From contig DDPO01000116.1 in assembly GCA_002342225.1 (NCBI GenBank), positions 1 to 20,807 of the forward strand: 20,807 nt of DNA, written 5' to 3'. Shown one piece after another: positions 1 through 8,964 of the stretch. How positions within the stretch are numbered: the first letter of the stretch is position 1; each line of letters begins with the position of its first letter. The translations under genes were made by a program, and so were the position numbers. The notes below the pieces were generated by a model that was not told where the DNA came from, searched no databases, and saw nothing but the letters and a program-made list of their open reading frames with translations. Origin of the DNA: Bdellovibrionaceae bacterium UBA2466. GTDB lineage: Bacteria > Bdellovibrionota > FAC87 > UBA2466.

Positions 1-2285
1 ACTTCGACCACTTTCACACTCTTTAAAATATTTTTGGGAATGTCTCTTAAGTCTTTGCCATTTTCATGAGGAATCAAAATCTTCTTCACCCCTCCACGAT
101 AAGCTGCAAATATTTTCTCCTTAAGACCCCCAATCGGAAGAACGTGGCCCCTCAAAGTAATTTCACCCGTCATCGCAACATCTTTACGAACGGGTTTTCC
201 TGTTAAGCAGCTCACAAGAGCCGTAGCCATTGTGATACCTGCCGAAGGTCCATCTTTCGGGATAGCTCCTTCTGGAACGTGAATATGCAAGTCAACTTTC
301 TCATAGAAATCGGAAGCTAAGCCTAAGAGTTTTGCTCTTGAACGAACATAACTCATAGCTGCTTGAGCAGATTCCTGCATCACATCGCCTAGCTTTCCAG
401 TTACAGTGAGCTTACCTTTTCCTGGCAGTTGTAAAACTTCAATGGTCAACATATCTCCACCTGTCTCGGTGTAGGCAAGTCCATTGACCAAACCAACTTC
501 TGAAGTTCCTTCGGTTTTTTGGTATCTATATTTATGGGGTCCCAAGAGATCCGTTAGCTTTTTAGAGTTAACAACGACTTTTGTTTTGTCCTCGTTTTTA
601 CCCGCCCACTTTCTGGCCACTTTTCTACTCACGGCGCCCACTTCCCTCTCTAAATTCCTAACTCCGGCTTCTTTTGTGTAATGACGAATTAGATCTTCAA
701 TGGCTTGATCTGCGAAAGAGATTTTATTTTCGTCTAAGCCATGTCGAGCGACCTCTTTAGGAATCAAGTGGCGCTTAGTGATTTCCATCTTCTCCTCTTC
801 GGTATAGCCGGAGAGGTTGATCACTTCCAAGCGGTCGAGCAATGGTAGCGGAATTGTATGTTGGGAATTAGCTGTCGTTATGAACATTACATTCGACAGG
901 TCATACTCCACTTCCATGTAATGATCTGAGAAAAAGCGATTTTGCTCGGGATCTAAAACTTCTAGCAGGGCGCTGCTTGGATCTCCCCTGAAGTCGGTGC
1001 TCATTTTATCAATCTCATCCAACAAGATGACTGGATTGATAGCTTCGGCTTTTTTCATGGCCTGAATAAGCTTACCCGGAAGAGCTCCAATATAAGTTCT
1101 TCGATGTCCTCGAATTTCAGCTTCATCTCTTACTCCACCCAATGAAATTTTTACAAAGTTTCTTCCAATGGAGCGGGCGATCGACCGTGCGAGAGAGGTT
1201 TTCCCAACACCTGGGGGCCCGACTAAGCAAAGGATTGGCCCTTGCATTTTCTCAACGAGACTTTGAACAGCTAGGTGCTCAACAATCCGTTCTTTAACTG
1301 TTTTTAGTCCGTAATGGTCCTCATCGAGAACTTTCTCTGCGGCATCAACATCAATTTTATCTTCTGTTTTTTCATTCCAAGGAATACTTAACATCCAGTC
1401 GAGATAATTCCTGACCACGGTCGCTTCAGCGGACATCGGGGACATCATTTTTAATTTTTTGATTTCAGACTTTGCTTTTCTCAAAGCCTCTTCGGGAAGT
1501 CGCTTGCGCTTTAGCTCTTTTTCAAGCTCCACAATCTCATTTTTAAATTCGTCCCTCTCTCCAAGCTCTTTTTGGATCGCTTGCATCTGCTCATTTAGGT
1601 AGTATTCCTTCTGAGAGCGCTCCATTTGCTTTTTGACTCTAGAACGGATCTTTTTCTCAACCTGGAGAATCTCGATCTCTCCCTCAATGAGACCCATCAA
1701 TCTTTCAAGTCTTCGGCAAGCATCTGTCAGCTCGAGAAGTTTTTGCTTCTCCTCAACTTTGATATTGAGATGAGGAATAATGGTATCGGAAAGCTTCCCA
1801 GGATCTTCAATAGAAAGCACTGACATTAAAAGTTCGGGAGGTATTCTCTTGTTAAGTTTTACGTAATTTTCAAAGATTCCCTTGATGCTTCTTACAAAGG
1901 CCTCAGCTTCCACCATGGAGCTTACAAACTCGTCGAGTGGTTCACCTTCCACTTTAAAAATAGAGTCTTTTTCAACGTACTTAGTGACACGAATACGACT
2001 CACACCTTCGACTAAAACCTTCAAAGTTCCATCAGGTAGACGAAGCAACTGAATAATATTTGCCAAAGTGCCGACGCTATAAATATCTTTTTCGTCTGGG
2101 TTATTATTTTGAGCTTTTTTCTGAGCAGCTAAAACGATCTGCTTTCGGTCGCCCATCGAATCCTCGAGCGCGCGAATCGATTTTTCTCTTCCCACAAACA
2201 ATGGGACCACCATGTGTGGAAAAACAATGATGTCTCGTAATGGAAGTAATGAGTACAGAGAAGATGCTTCTTGTTTTTTAGTCAT
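1..2285 (-). CDS. lon: ATP-dependent protease Lon (LonA type), C-terminus cut by window edge
   Basis: Lon is a cytoplasmic ATP-dependent serine protease that degrades misfolded and regulatory proteins. I read 761 codons from the ATG at 2285. The order is an N-terminal substrate-binding domain (about residues 1-200), a charged coiled-coil stretch (about 200-310), an AAA+ module with Walker A GPPGVGKT (about 356-363, Lys362) and Walker B ILLDEIDK, and a C-terminal protease domain. The catalytic Ser sits in PKDGPSAG (about residue 681) and the catalytic Lys in GGLKEK (about 722), so both members of the dyad lie inside the window and in frame with the start. Only the last few dozen residues appear to be missing. 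A strong Shine-Dalgarno (AGGGGAGG) lies about 10 nt upstream of the ATG. Lon follows clpX on the same strand but is separated from it by an intrinsic terminator, so it is probably its own transcription unit. Identification is very secure. Confidence 0.97.
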   Translation of the reverse strand, partial: MTKKQEASSLYSLLPLRDIIVFPHMVVPLFVGREKSIRALEDSMGDRKQIVLAAQKKAQNNNPDEKDIYSVGTLANIIQLLRLPDGTLKVLVEGVSRIRVTKYVEKDSIFKVEGEPLDEFVSSMVEAEAFVRSIKGIFENYVKLNKRIPPELLMSVLSIEDPGKLSDTIIPHLNIKVEEKQKLLELTDACRRLERLMGLIEGEIEILQVEKKIRSRVKKQMERSQKEYYLNEQMQAIQKELGERDEFKNEIVELEKELKRKRLPEEALRKAKSEIKKLKMMSPMSAEATVVRNYLDWMLSIPWNEKTEDKIDVDAAEKVLDEDHYGLKTVKERIVEHLAVQSLVEKMQGPILCLVGPPGVGKTSLARSIARSIGRNFVKISLGGVRDEAEIRGHRRTYIGALPGKLIQAMKKAEAINPVILLDEIDKMSTDFRGDPSSALLEVLDPEQNRFFSDHYMEVEYDLSNVMFITTANSQHTIPLPLLDRLEVINLSGYTEEEKMEITKRHLIPKEVARHGLDENKISFADQAIEDLIRHYTKEAGVRNLEREVGAVSRKVARKWAGKNEDKTKVVVNSKKLTDLLGPHKYRYQKTEGTSEVGLVNGLAYTETGGDMLTIEVLQLPGKGKLTVTGKLGDVMQESAQAAMSYVRSRAKLLGLASDFYEKVDLHIHVPEGAIPKDGPSAGITMATALVSCLTGKPVRKDVAMTGEITLRGHVLPIGGLKEKIFAAYRGGVKKILIPHENGKDLRDIPKNILKSVKVVE

Positions 2286-2308
2286 AGCCGCCTGCCTCCC
2301 CTGATCTA

Positions 2309-2337
2309 ATTATACAGTAAAGAGCATGACGAAGATA
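2309..2337 (-). promoter_or_regulatory. Possible lon promoter
   Basis: On the minus strand a perfect TATAAT lies at 2314-2309, with a weak TATCTT at the -35 position after a 17 nt spacer. Transcription would start near 2302, giving a leader of about 17 nt that still includes the Shine-Dalgarno. A promoter is expected here because the clpX terminator lies upstream. The -35 box is poor, so a heat-shock or other sigma factor, or a different site in 2338-2390, is possible. Confidence 0.4.
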
Positions 2338-2390
2338 AACCTTAAAAATCTAAATTTTTTAACACTTAGTGACAGGAATTGATTAGAACA

Positions 2391-2427
2391 CAAAAAAAAG
2401 ACTCTCCGAGTTTCAACCCGGAGAGTC
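2391..2427 (-). terminator. Rho-independent terminator after clpX
   Basis: On the minus strand a 9 bp perfect stem (GACTCTCCG / CGGAGAGTC, 2427-2419 with 2408-2400) has a 10 nt loop and is followed at once by eight T residues (2399-2392). It lies 26 nt past the clpX stop codon. It should end the transcript carrying clpX and insulate lon. It is the clearest terminator in the window. Confidence 0.92.
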
Positions 2428-2453
2428 GGATAAAAAGTTAGTGACAAACTGAA

Positions 2454-3743
2454 TTAAGCTGTCTCTTTTTTTGCCGAAGCTGCGGCTTGCTCTTCTGGCG
2501 AATTATAGACAAGTTCTGGTTTACCTTTTTTAAGAATCACATTCTCGTCGATGTTGCACTCTTTGAGGTTTGGAATCGATGGCAATTCGTACATGATATC
2601 CAGCATCGAGTTTTCGAGAATTGACCTTAAGCCCCGCGCTCCAGTTTTTGACTTCAATGCCTCACGCGCGACTGTGTTTAGTGCAGACTCGGAGAAATTA
2701 AGTTTCACATTCTCAAACTCAAAGAGCTTTTGGTACTGCTTGATAATTGCATTTTTAGGTTCAGTGAGAATTCTCACCAACGATGGCTCATCTAATTCAT
2801 TCAATGTTGCCAGAACGGGAAGACGACCGATGAACTCTGGAATCATTCCAAACTTCAAAAGATCTTCAGGAAGAGCTCTGCTCAAAGGAGCCTCTTTCGA
2901 TTTCTCTTTGTTGCCTTTGACATCCGCGCCAATTCCCATGCTTCGCTTTTGGCTGCGTTGTTCAACAACTTTGTCGAGACCCACAAAAGCGCCACCACAA
3001 ATAAACAGAATGTTGGTGGTATCTACTTGTAAAAATTCCTGCTGGGGATGCTTTCTGCCACCCTTGGGAGGCACATTGGCTCTAGTTCCTTCAAAGATTT
3101 TTAGTAGAGCTTGCTGTACACCCTCACCCGAAACGTCCCGAGTGATCGAAGGGTTTTCACCCTTGCGAGCTATCTTGTCGATTTCGTCGATATAAACGAT
3201 CCCTTTTTGGGTTTTTTCAATATCATAATCTGCGTTTTGAAGAAGATATAAAATGATGTTCTCAACATCTTCTCCAACATAACCCGCTTCAGTTAAAGTC
3301 GTTGCATCGACGATAGTAAATGGAACTTTAAGAAGTTTGGCTAACGTCTGAGCAAGAAGGGTCTTGCCACTTCCTGTGGGACCGATGAGCAGAATATTGC
3401 TTTTCTGCAACTCGACTTCAGATCCTGGCCCGCCTCGCTCTTTAGCCTGAATTCTTTTGTAGTGATTATGAACCGCAACTGAAAGAGTTCTTTTTGCTTG
3501 ATCCTGTCCAATGACATAGTCATCAAGAACCGCTTTTATTTCAGCTGGCTTTGGGATCTTAGTTGTTCCAGTACGAACATCTTCTTTGCGAGCTTCATCA
3601 GCAATGATGTCGTTACACAACTCAATACATTCATCACAAATATGAACGGCTGAACAAGAGATTAGTTTCTTCACTTCTCTCTGGCTTTTTCCGCAGAAAC
3701 TACAAACTAAATTTCCGAAGCTTTCGCTGTCTCGGCGACTCAT
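2454..3743 (-). CDS. clpX: ClpX, ATPase and unfoldase subunit of ClpXP
   Basis: ClpX is the hexameric AAA+ unfoldase that recognises tagged substrates and feeds them into ClpP. The 429 residues match the family length. An N-terminal zinc-binding domain has C14, C17, C36 and C39. Walker A is GPTGSGKT (121-128), Walker B is VYIDE (183-187), the GYVG pore loop is at 154-157, the GGRKHP loop at 228-233, the arginine finger lies in EFIGRLP (R307), and the sensor-2 GAR is at 368-370. The ClpP-docking loop, usually IGF, reads MGI (269-271). The ATG at 3743 has a GAGG about 8 nt upstream. clpP lies 75 nt upstream on the same strand and an intrinsic terminator follows. In the gap a TTGACT hexamer (3805-3800, minus) is followed by only a poor -10, so co-transcription with clpP is the simpler reading. 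Confidence 0.97.
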   Translation of the reverse strand: MSRRDSESFGNLVCSFCGKSQREVKKLISCSAVHICDECIELCNDIIADEARKEDVRTGTTKIPKPAEIKAVLDDYVIGQDQAKRTLSVAVHNHYKRIQAKERGGPGSEVELQKSNILLIGPTGSGKTLLAQTLAKLLKVPFTIVDATTLTEAGYVGEDVENIILYLLQNADYDIEKTQKGIVYIDEIDKIARKGENPSITRDVSGEGVQQALLKIFEGTRANVPPKGGRKHPQQEFLQVDTTNILFICGGAFVGLDKVVEQRSQKRSMGIGADVKGNKEKSKEAPLSRALPEDLLKFGMIPEFIGRLPVLATLNELDEPSLVRILTEPKNAIIKQYQKLFEFENVKLNFSESALNTVAREALKSKTGARGLRSILENSMLDIMYELPSIPNLKECNIDENVILKKGKPELVYNSPEEQAAASAKKETA

Positions 3744-3818
3744 GAGTGCCTCACTGGTTTATTCATTTGTTTGTTTATTTTTGAACTTTGAACAATCTAA
3801 GTCAAAGAGGGAAACTCA

Positions 3819-4496
3819 CTATTTTGAGCTTCCACCTTTGCCGCGCTCCATCACTACGTGGTCGACAATACCATAATCCTTAGCTTCTTCAGAAGACATA
3901 TAGCGGTCGCGGTCGGTATCTTTTTCAATTTTTTCGTATGGCTGACCCGTGTGTCTGACCAAAATATGGTTCAACTTTTCTTTTAAAAGAAGAATCTGCT
4001 TAGCTTGGATAGCAATGTCAGTGGCCTGTCCCTGAGCTCCGCCAAGGGGTTGATGAATCATGATCTGTGAGTGGGGCAAAGCATAACGCTTTCCTTTTGT
4101 TCCTGCACAAAGGAGCAAGGCCCCCATACTGGCAGCAAGTCCCGTACAGTATGTGCAAATATCAGGTTTAATGTATTGCATCATGTCGTACATTCCGAGG
4201 CCCGCCGAAACACTACCACCAGGGGAGTTGATATAGATATGAATGTCAGCTTCTGGATCTTCCGATTCTAAAAACAGTAGCTGTGCAATAAACAGATTTG
4301 CAACAGCATCATTGACCTCAGTGCCAATGAACAAAATTCTTTCTTTTAAAAGTCTCGAATAGATGTCGAAACTTCTTTCACCTCGAGACGTCTGCTCAAT
4401 AACCATTGGAACCAAGTAACTATTGGTGGTTTCCGCAGCGCTTGAAGTTGTGGTTGTGGGAATAATAGGCTTCGAAATAGAGAGGATGCCGGACAT
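3819..4496 (-). CDS. clpP: ClpP, proteolytic subunit of ClpXP
   Basis: ClpP is the tetradecameric serine protease that works with ClpX, encoded just downstream. The catalytic triad is visible: Ser123 in GLAASMGA, His148 in MIHQPLGG and Asp197 in TDRDRYM. The oxyanion segment SPGGSVSAG is at 91-99. The protein is 225 residues, longer than usual at the N-terminus. The conserved start of the mature enzyme ([15 protein letters not shown]) begins only at about residue 27, after a Ser/Thr-rich leader. That leader could be a propeptide removed by self-cleavage, as known for other ClpPs. The ATG at 4496 is supported by AGGAGG 9 nt upstream. An internal ATG at residue 31 would remove part of the conserved N-terminal loop and is less likely. 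A promoter-like pair lies upstream. Confidence 0.96.
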   Translation of the reverse strand: MSGILSISKPIIPTTTTSSAAETTNSYLVPMVIEQTSRGERSFDIYSRLLKERILFIGTEVNDAVANLFIAQLLFLESEDPEADIHIYINSPGGSVSAGLGMYDMMQYIKPDICTYCTGLAASMGALLLCAGTKGKRYALPHSQIMIHQPLGGAQGQATDIAIQAKQILLLKEKLNHILVRHTGQPYEKIEKDTDRDRYMSSEEAKDYGIVDHVVMERGKGGSSK

Positions 4497-4520
4497 GGAG
4501 TGTGCCCTCCTGATTTACTT

Positions 4521-4549
4521 ATTAAACCCGTGTTCCGAAAAAATGACAA
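4521..4549 (-). promoter_or_regulatory. Putative sigma70-type promoter for clpP(X)
   Basis: On the minus strand TTGTCA (4549-4544), a 17 nt spacer and TTTAAT (4526-4521) form a good sigma70-like pair in the tig-clpP gap. The predicted start near 4514 leaves a short leader that keeps the AGGAGG. It would let clpPX be expressed apart from the upstream rho-lspA-tig genes. Confidence 0.5.
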
Positions 4550-4574
4550 GACCCGTAGTGCTAGAGTCCGGTTC

Positions 4575-5873
4575 TTATTTTGAAGCTTTGGAATTACTGA
4601 CCAGAAATTCGAAAAGTTGGTCAGTTAGAATTTCATCACGGAGGCGCTGAATAATTCCTTTTTCCCTGAGAAACTTTTCAGCTTCATCAACACTCTTGCC
4701 TAGCTGTGTCGCAATTTCATTCACGCGACTTTCCAAGCGATTTTTATCTAACTGAATATTTTCTTTGAGAGCGATTTCTTTCAAGATCAGTGTGCTTTTC
4801 ACCATGTTCTCGGCGCGCTGCTTGATAGACTGCATCTCCTCAGGTTTGGGCTGAGGCATTTTGATTCCGCGACGTTTAAAATCCTCTTGCATCCAATCCA
4901 TTAGAGCAACTGTCTGCTCTTGAACAAGAGACTGGGGAACTTCAAACTTATGCTCGCCAATCAAATGATCGACAATCTCTTGCCGTTGAGCTCTTTTGGC
5001 CTCTTCTTCTTTTGATTGCTTGATGTTTTCGCGAACTTCGGCCGTTAAAGACTCAACTGTAGCACCCTCTTTTAATTGCGCTGCAAAAGCATCGTTAAGC
5101 TCGGGAAGAACCCTATTCTTCAACTCTAATAACTTCACGCTAAACAATGCAGTTTTCCCGGCGAGATCTTTGTCACCGTAATCCTCGGGGAAAGTTTCCT
5201 CAACTTCACCCGAATCCCCTGTTTTCATGCCCATCAGAGCTTTTTCTACATTAGGTAAAACCCGGTCAGCTCCTAACTCGACAGTATAGCTTTTGGGTTC
5301 CTCTTTTTTCGAGGGGTTATCTTTCAAATGAAAACCAACTTCAACGACAGCAAAGTTCCCTTTTTCTGGTTTTTCAGAGGACAAGGGCTCTAAAGTAGCC
5401 ATTCTCTCTCGTAGGTTTGTGAAAGTGCCTTGCACCTCTTCATCGGTTGGATCTACAACTTGCTTTTTTAAAGCTATGCCTTTGTAGCCTTTCAAGTTGA
5501 TCTCTGGCTCAACTTCAAACTCTGCCGAAAAAGCAAAAGGTTTGCCTTCAGAAAGTTCATTCACTTGCACTTGGGGTCGACTTACTGGCGACAGCTTTGT
5601 TTTTTGTAGAGCTTCGCTAAGTCCCGCTTCCAGAAGATGAGAAACAACATCTCTTCTAATATCTTCTTTAAACTTTTCTTTGATCAAATTAGCCGGGGCT
5701 TTTCCAGGTCTGAACCCAGGAATTCGTGCCGTTTTAGCATAGCGATTTACCATCATTTGTTCATGCTTTTGCAAAGTATCCCCTGCAAACTCAATCGTAA
5801 GTCTCACTTTAGTCGCACTTAATCGGTCTACGCTTTTGACATTAAGGTCGTGGCTATGTTCTTTTTCGGTCAC
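4575..5873 (-). CDS. tig: Trigger factor, ribosome-associated chaperone
   Basis: Trigger factor binds near the ribosomal exit tunnel and shields nascent chains; it also has peptidyl-prolyl isomerase activity. The 432 residues match the family. The N-terminal ribosome-binding domain carries the signature GFRPGKAP (53-60). The FKBP-like PPIase domain covers about 171-250 (GNFAVVEVGF through KTGDSGEVEETFPEDYGDKDLAGKTALFSVKLLEL). The rest is the helical C-terminal chaperone domain, rich in Lys, Glu and Gln. The start codon is GTG at 5873, with AGGGG about 8 nt upstream. The gene lies upstream of clpP on the same strand, the common tig-clpP-clpX-lon order, so folding and degradation factors are encoded together. 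The 89 nt gap to the lspA stop shows no convincing terminator or promoter. Confidence 0.97.
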   Translation of the reverse strand: MTEKEHSHDLNVKSVDRLSATKVRLTIEFAGDTLQKHEQMMVNRYAKTARIPGFRPGKAPANLIKEKFKEDIRRDVVSHLLEAGLSEALQKTKLSPVSRPQVQVNELSEGKPFAFSAEFEVEPEINLKGYKGIALKKQVVDPTDEEVQGTFTNLRERMATLEPLSSEKPEKGNFAVVEVGFHLKDNPSKKEEPKSYTVELGADRVLPNVEKALMGMKTGDSGEVEETFPEDYGDKDLAGKTALFSVKLLELKNRVLPELNDAFAAQLKEGATVESLTAEVRENIKQSKEEEAKRAQRQEIVDHLIGEHKFEVPQSLVQEQTVALMDWMQEDFKRRGIKMPQPKPEEMQSIKQRAENMVKSTLILKEIALKENIQLDKNRLESRVNEIATQLGKSVDEAEKFLREKGIIQRLRDEILTDQLFEFLVSNSKASK

Positions 5874-5962
5874 AAAAACCCCTACTTGATAAGGTTAAAA
5901 TAGGTCGATCTTCTACCACGCTATGGCGCTAGGCACAATAGAAGGATTCGCCCCCAAGAAGG

Positions 5963-6478
5963 CTATGAAGAGTGCTCATTTTTAGGCGGATTTTCTTGAA
6001 AAAACGAATGAATAAACAAGTAACAAACCCCAACCACAATACAGGAATCAGCGATATTGAAAGCTGGCCAGTGATAGACCTCTTTCCAATGAAAGTCCAA
6101 AAAATCAACTACATAACCAAATCTTACTCGGTCTATCAGGTTTCCAATAGCTCCCCCCATCACTAAACTAAGTGCAACTCCCGTGAGTTTTTGAGTGGAA
6201 TTTAGTTTAGCTAGAACCGCTGTAATAATGACCATGGCCAAAATAGGGATCAGGATAAAAAAGGGCTCCCTAAAGTAAGAAGGGGCGTTATGTAAAATGC
6301 CAAATGCAGCTCCCATATTGCGCACATAAGTTAAAGCAAAAAACGAGTCGATGATGGGGAGGCTCTGACCCCATTGAAAGCGATTAAGGATCAATTGCTT
6401 AGTCCACTGATCAAAAACAACGACCAAAGGGACCGTTATCGCGATAGTCATTACTTTCCAACGGGGAAATGATTTCAT
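5963..6478 (-). CDS. lspA: Lipoprotein signal peptidase (LspA), second copy in tandem
   Basis: LspA is the inner-membrane aspartyl protease (signal peptidase II) that removes the signal peptide from diacylglyceryl-modified prolipoproteins. The 171 residues have the expected hydrophobic segments, at about 10-27, 70-90, 100-115 and 141-160. The two catalytic aspartates are in GNLIDR (D116) and FNIADS (D144). The conserved DQWTK (D23) and NMGAAFG (from N54) are also present, so the enzyme looks intact and canonical. Its ATG overlaps the stop codon of the upstream lspA copy (ATGA, 4 bp), which suggests translational coupling. The C-terminal tail (ENPPKNEHSS) is polar. tig follows after 89 nt. Confidence 0.95.
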   Translation of the reverse strand: MKSFPRWKVMTIAITVPLVVVFDQWTKQLILNRFQWGQSLPIIDSFFALTYVRNMGAAFGILHNAPSYFREPFFILIPILAMVIITAVLAKLNSTQKLTGVALSLVMGGAIGNLIDRVRFGYVVDFLDFHWKEVYHWPAFNIADSCIVVGVCYLFIHSFFQENPPKNEHSS

Positions 6479-6984
6479 GATGATATTCTCTCGTTGATTT
6501 GAGGAGTTCGATTTTGCCGAAGAGTGTTGATGAACATCAACACCACTCCAGTTAATATTGAGATATCTGCCACATTAAAGGGCGGCAAGATATCTTTTCC
6601 GTTCCAATGAAACTGAAGAAAATCAACTACAAACCCAAACTTGATACGATCCAATAGGTTGCCAATAGCTCCCGAAAATATGGTTGTTAAAGCCACCGAT
6701 GTGAGCATTTGGTTGTCTTGAATCTTGATGAAAATAAGCACTATCAGAATCAGAGCAAATGCAGGAACTGCGATGAAAAAGACCTGTTGAAACTCTTGTG
6801 GCGCTTTTTGAAGAAGTCCAAAAGCGAATCCATTGTTGTACTTAAGGACGCCCGACAAAAATCCCGGGATCAGGGAAAACTGGCTGTCAGTCTGCCATGT
6901 CGAGTTGACAAAATGTTTTACGAGCTGATCAAGAGAAAGAATAAGCCCACTGAGTGAAAATAGAATGAGGTACCTTTGTTTCAT
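6475..6984 (-). CDS. lspA: Lipoprotein signal peptidase (LspA), first copy in tandem
   Basis: This is a second, diverged LspA encoded directly upstream of the other. From the ATG at 6984 it has 169 residues. The catalytic aspartates lie in GNLLDR (about D112) and FNVADI (about D140), and the early DQLVK motif is kept. The active-site asparagine motif reads NNGFAFG where the other copy has NMGAAFG, and several loops differ. Both copies look functional. An in-frame TTG at 6993 would add three residues but has no Shine-Dalgarno. The ATG has only a close GGGG (3 nt away), so coupling to rho, whose stop is 16 nt upstream, may drive its translation. The duplication could divide lipoprotein substrates or give tolerance to LspA inhibitors; that is inference. 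Confidence 0.94.
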   Translation of the reverse strand: MKQRYLILFSLSGLILSLDQLVKHFVNSTWQTDSQFSLIPGFLSGVLKYNNGFAFGLLQKAPQEFQQVFFIAVPAFALILIVLIFIKIQDNQMLTSVALTTIFSGAIGNLLDRIKFGFVVDFLQFHWNGKDILPPFNVADISILTGVVLMFINTLRQNRTPQINERISS

Positions 6985-7000
6985 GTACCCCAAAATTTTA

Positions 7001-8248
7001 CTACGAACTCATCGAATCTAAGAAAGCTTTATTGGTTTTTGTGGACATAATCTTATCCAACAAAAACTCCATGCTATCTACGACATTCATGGGTTGAAGC
7101 ACTTTTCTCAAAATCCAAACGCGATTAAGAACCTCTTTATCCATCAAAAGTTCCTCTCGACGCGTTCCTGATTTGTTGATGTCGATGCAGGGGAAAATAC
7201 GCTTTTCCATTAGCTTTCTATCAAGCGTGATTTCAAGATTACCCGTTCCTTTGAACTCTTCAAAAATCACTTCGTCCATTCGGCTTCCAGTATCAATGAG
7301 AGCCGTCGCCAAAATAGTTAAGCTTCCGCCATTTTCGATGTTTCGAGCCGCTCCGAAGAATCGCTTAGGCTTGTGAAGTGCGTTAGAGTCCACACCGCCT
7401 GACAAAATCTTTCCGCTCGGAGGAACAACCGTGTTGTAAGCTCTTGCTAAACGAGTGATCGAATCCAGCAGAATCACAACATCCTTCTTGTGCTCGACCA
7501 ACCGTTTTGCTTTCTCAATGACCATTTCAGCAACTTGGACGTGACGAGTGGCGGGTTCATCGAAAGTGGAACTTACCACTTCACCATCCACATTACGCTC
7601 CATATCGGTCACTTCTTCAGGTCGCTCGTCAATCAACAAAACAATAAGAACAACTTCAGGGTGGTTATGGGTAATGCTGTTTGCAATCTCTTGCATCAAC
7701 ATGGTTTTACCAGCTCTCGGAGGAGCTACGATAAGACCTCTTTGCCCTTTTCCAATTGGAGTCAAAAGATCAATAACTCGAGTTGAGTATTTTTTAGGAT
7801 CGTACTCCAAATTGAATTTTTCATGTGGATAAAGCGGCGTTAAATTGTCGAAAAGAATTTTTTCACGAGCAACTTCAGGCTCTTCGTGGTTGATCTTTTC
7901 AACTTTTAATAACGCAAAATATCTTTCAGAATCTTTTGGAGGACGAATCTGCCCTTCAACGGTATCTCCAGTTCGCAGCATGAACCTTCGAATTTGAGAA
8001 GGAGAGACGTAAATATCATCTGGACCTGGCAAGTAATTGTAGTCAGGCGCCCTTAAAAAACCGAAACCATCGGGAAGAGTTTCCAAAACTCCTTCACCGT
8101 AAATAGAGCCATTTTGCTCTGTCTGAGCTTGTAAAATTCCAAAGATAAGCTCCTGCCTTCGTAGTCCGCCGGGAGATTCTACCCCCAAAGACTTGGCTAA
8201 CTCAGTTAACTCGGAGATTGGTTTCTCTTTTAGCTCCTTTAAGTGCAT
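7001..8248 (-). CDS. rho: Transcription termination factor Rho
   Basis: Rho is the hexameric RNA-dependent ATPase and translocase that ends transcription at Rho-dependent sites. The 415 residues match the standard compact form without a large insertion. The N-terminal helical domain (1-45) is followed by a cold-shock-like RNA-binding fold (about 48-120, with [16 protein letters not shown]). The motor domain has Walker A APPRAGKT (175-182), the Walker B region [16 protein letters not shown], the Q-loop region [16 protein letters not shown], and the conserved [18 protein letters not shown] and GTGNLEI stretches. The ATG at 8248 has AGAAGG about 8 nt upstream. It is the first gene of the rho-lspA-lspA-tig-clpP-clpX run. 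A promoter with TTGACA lies about 150 nt upstream, leaving a long leader, as is common for rho genes that control themselves by premature termination. Confidence 0.97.
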   Translation of the reverse strand: MHLKELKEKPISELTELAKSLGVESPGGLRRQELIFGILQAQTEQNGSIYGEGVLETLPDGFGFLRAPDYNYLPGPDDIYVSPSQIRRFMLRTGDTVEGQIRPPKDSERYFALLKVEKINHEEPEVAREKILFDNLTPLYPHEKFNLEYDPKKYSTRVIDLLTPIGKGQRGLIVAPPRAGKTMLMQEIANSITHNHPEVVLIVLLIDERPEEVTDMERNVDGEVVSSTFDEPATRHVQVAEMVIEKAKRLVEHKKDVVILLDSITRLARAYNTVVPPSGKILSGGVDSNALHKPKRFFGAARNIENGGSLTILATALIDTGSRMDEVIFEEFKGTGNLEITLDRKLMEKRIFPCIDINKSGTRREELLMDKEVLNRVWILRKVLQPMNVVDSMEFLLDKIMSTKTNKAFLDSMSS

Positions 8249-8395
8249 TTTTACTACCTTCTGTTAGGTTGGATTAAATTTGAGGAAATAATTAAATTTA
8301 CTATCTTTTTCCCAATTTTTTGGAGTTTGTTTAAGGCTAAACCCGAATTAGCCAAAAGCTTCCAAGAACAAGGATGTTTGGATAAAAACAGCTTT

Positions 8396-8425
8396 ACCGT
8401 ACGAGAAAAAAGCCCGGTGTGTCAA
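8396..8425 (-). promoter_or_regulatory. Putative rho promoter with long leader
   Basis: On the minus strand a perfect TTGACA (8425-8420) is followed by an 18 nt spacer and TACGGT (8401-8396), a weak -10. The start would be near 8389, giving a rho leader of about 140 nt (8249-8389). It sits right behind the csp terminator. The leader is A/T-rich and holds no gene that I can support; the plus-strand open frame across 8243-8587 has no recognisable protein and runs antisense into csp. Confidence 0.4.
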
Positions 8426-8426
8426 C

Positions 8427-8475
8427 AAAAAAAATTTTTGGGCCCAGGGGATTATCCGCCAACTGGGCCCTCAAA
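8427..8475 (-). terminator. Rho-independent terminator after csp
   Basis: On the minus strand an 8 bp GC-rich stem (GGGCCCAG 8470-8463 with CTGGGCCC 8447-8440) with a 15 nt loop is followed by A5 and then T8 (8434-8427). The A5 can pair with a TTTT just upstream, lengthening the stem. It begins 22 nt past the csp stop codon, so csp is probably monocistronic. Confidence 0.85.
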
Positions 8476-8491
8476 ATCAAAAATTCAAAAA

Positions 8492-8707
8492 CTAAGCGTT
8501 ACCGCTTTTGATTTTGACAACGCGTGTGGCTTGAGGGCCTTTAGGACCATCGGTCATATCAAATTCGACCTCTTGTCCTTCGGTTAAAGACTTAAAGCCT
8601 TCACCCTCGATTGAAGAAAAATGAACAAAGACATCTTGTCCACCATCTTGCTCAATAAAACCATATCCTTTGTTGTCGTTGAACCACTTCACGAAGCCAG
8701 TTGGCAT
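8492..8707 (-). CDS. Cold-shock-domain protein (CspA family)
   Basis: This 71-residue protein is a complete cold-shock domain, a five-stranded single-stranded nucleic-acid-binding barrel that acts as an RNA chaperone. RNP1 reads KGYGFIEQ (13-20) and RNP2 DVFVHF (25-30), with the usual opening GFVKWFND. The ATG at 8707 is chosen because GGAGG lies 9 nt upstream and because family members start at this point; the reading frame stays open further upstream but the extension is unrelated to the family. A strong terminator follows. The nearest promoter-like TTGACA is about 240 nt upstream, suggesting a long structured leader as in known cold-shock mRNAs. Whether this copy is cold-induced or constitutive cannot be read from the sequence. 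Confidence 0.95.
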   Translation of the reverse strand: MPTGFVKWFNDNKGYGFIEQDGGQDVFVHFSSIEGEGFKSLTEGQEVEFDMTDGPKGPQATRVVKIKSGNA

Positions 8708-8767
8708 AAATACAGTCCTCCAATAATAACACCCCAAAACTCCTCTGTACTGGTGAACCTTCTCTTT

Positions 8768-8798
8768 GAATTTTTTCTCCCTGTTTGAGGAAAAATTC
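8768..8798 (-). repeat. Inverted repeat in the probable csp leader
   Basis: The arms at 8768-8779 and 8787-8798 form 8 bp, one mismatch and 3 bp around a 7 nt loop when read on the minus strand. There is no T-run behind it, so it is not a terminator. A second, smaller hairpin (TAAAAC/GTTTTA) lies just upstream in the same leader, near 8824-8844. These may be regulatory RNA structure of the csp 5' UTR. Confidence 0.45.
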
Positions 8799-8926
8799 TC
8801 GGGGAAGGCGGTGTTTACTTTTTGTTAAAACCAAAAGAGTTTTAGGAAACCCCACCTTTTAAAAACAAGACCGAAAGAAGTACTAAAATCCCCCCTCTTT
8901 TTAGCCTGTTATAGCCACCAACAGCG

Positions 8927-8955
8927 ATGATGTTTGAGGCTGCTCCACGTGTCAA
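8927..8955 (-). promoter_or_regulatory. Putative csp promoter
   Basis: On the minus strand TTGACA (8955-8950), a 17 nt spacer and CATCAT (8932-8927) suggest a start near 8920 and a csp leader of about 210 nt. An alternative -10 (TATAAC, 8913-8908) has no good -35. The TTGACA is back to back with the ftsK -35 box. Confidence 0.4.
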
Positions 8956-8964
8956 GCGAGTTGA

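Noticed and set aside
2551..3195. Long plus-strand open frame antisense to clpX (214 codons).
   Set aside because: It is the reverse-strand shadow of clpX, a highly conserved gene with intact motifs; its translation has no family features.
5874..5962. The lspA-tig gap has a stretch (minus strand GGGGGCGAATCC) that recalls a tRNA T-arm.
   Set aside because: There is no matching acceptor, D-arm or anticodon arm, and the stretch touches the lspA stop codon. No tRNA can be drawn.
8243..8587. Plus-strand open frame of 114 codons opposite the rho leader and the csp 3' end.
   Set aside because: It has no recognisable protein features, covers the csp terminator and runs antisense into csp. It is explained by A/T-rich leader plus a shadow of csp.
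8652..8855. Minus-strand frame of 67 codons upstream of and overlapping csp.
   Set aside because: It runs into csp in another frame, has no Shine-Dalgarno that I can see, and is better explained as the csp leader.
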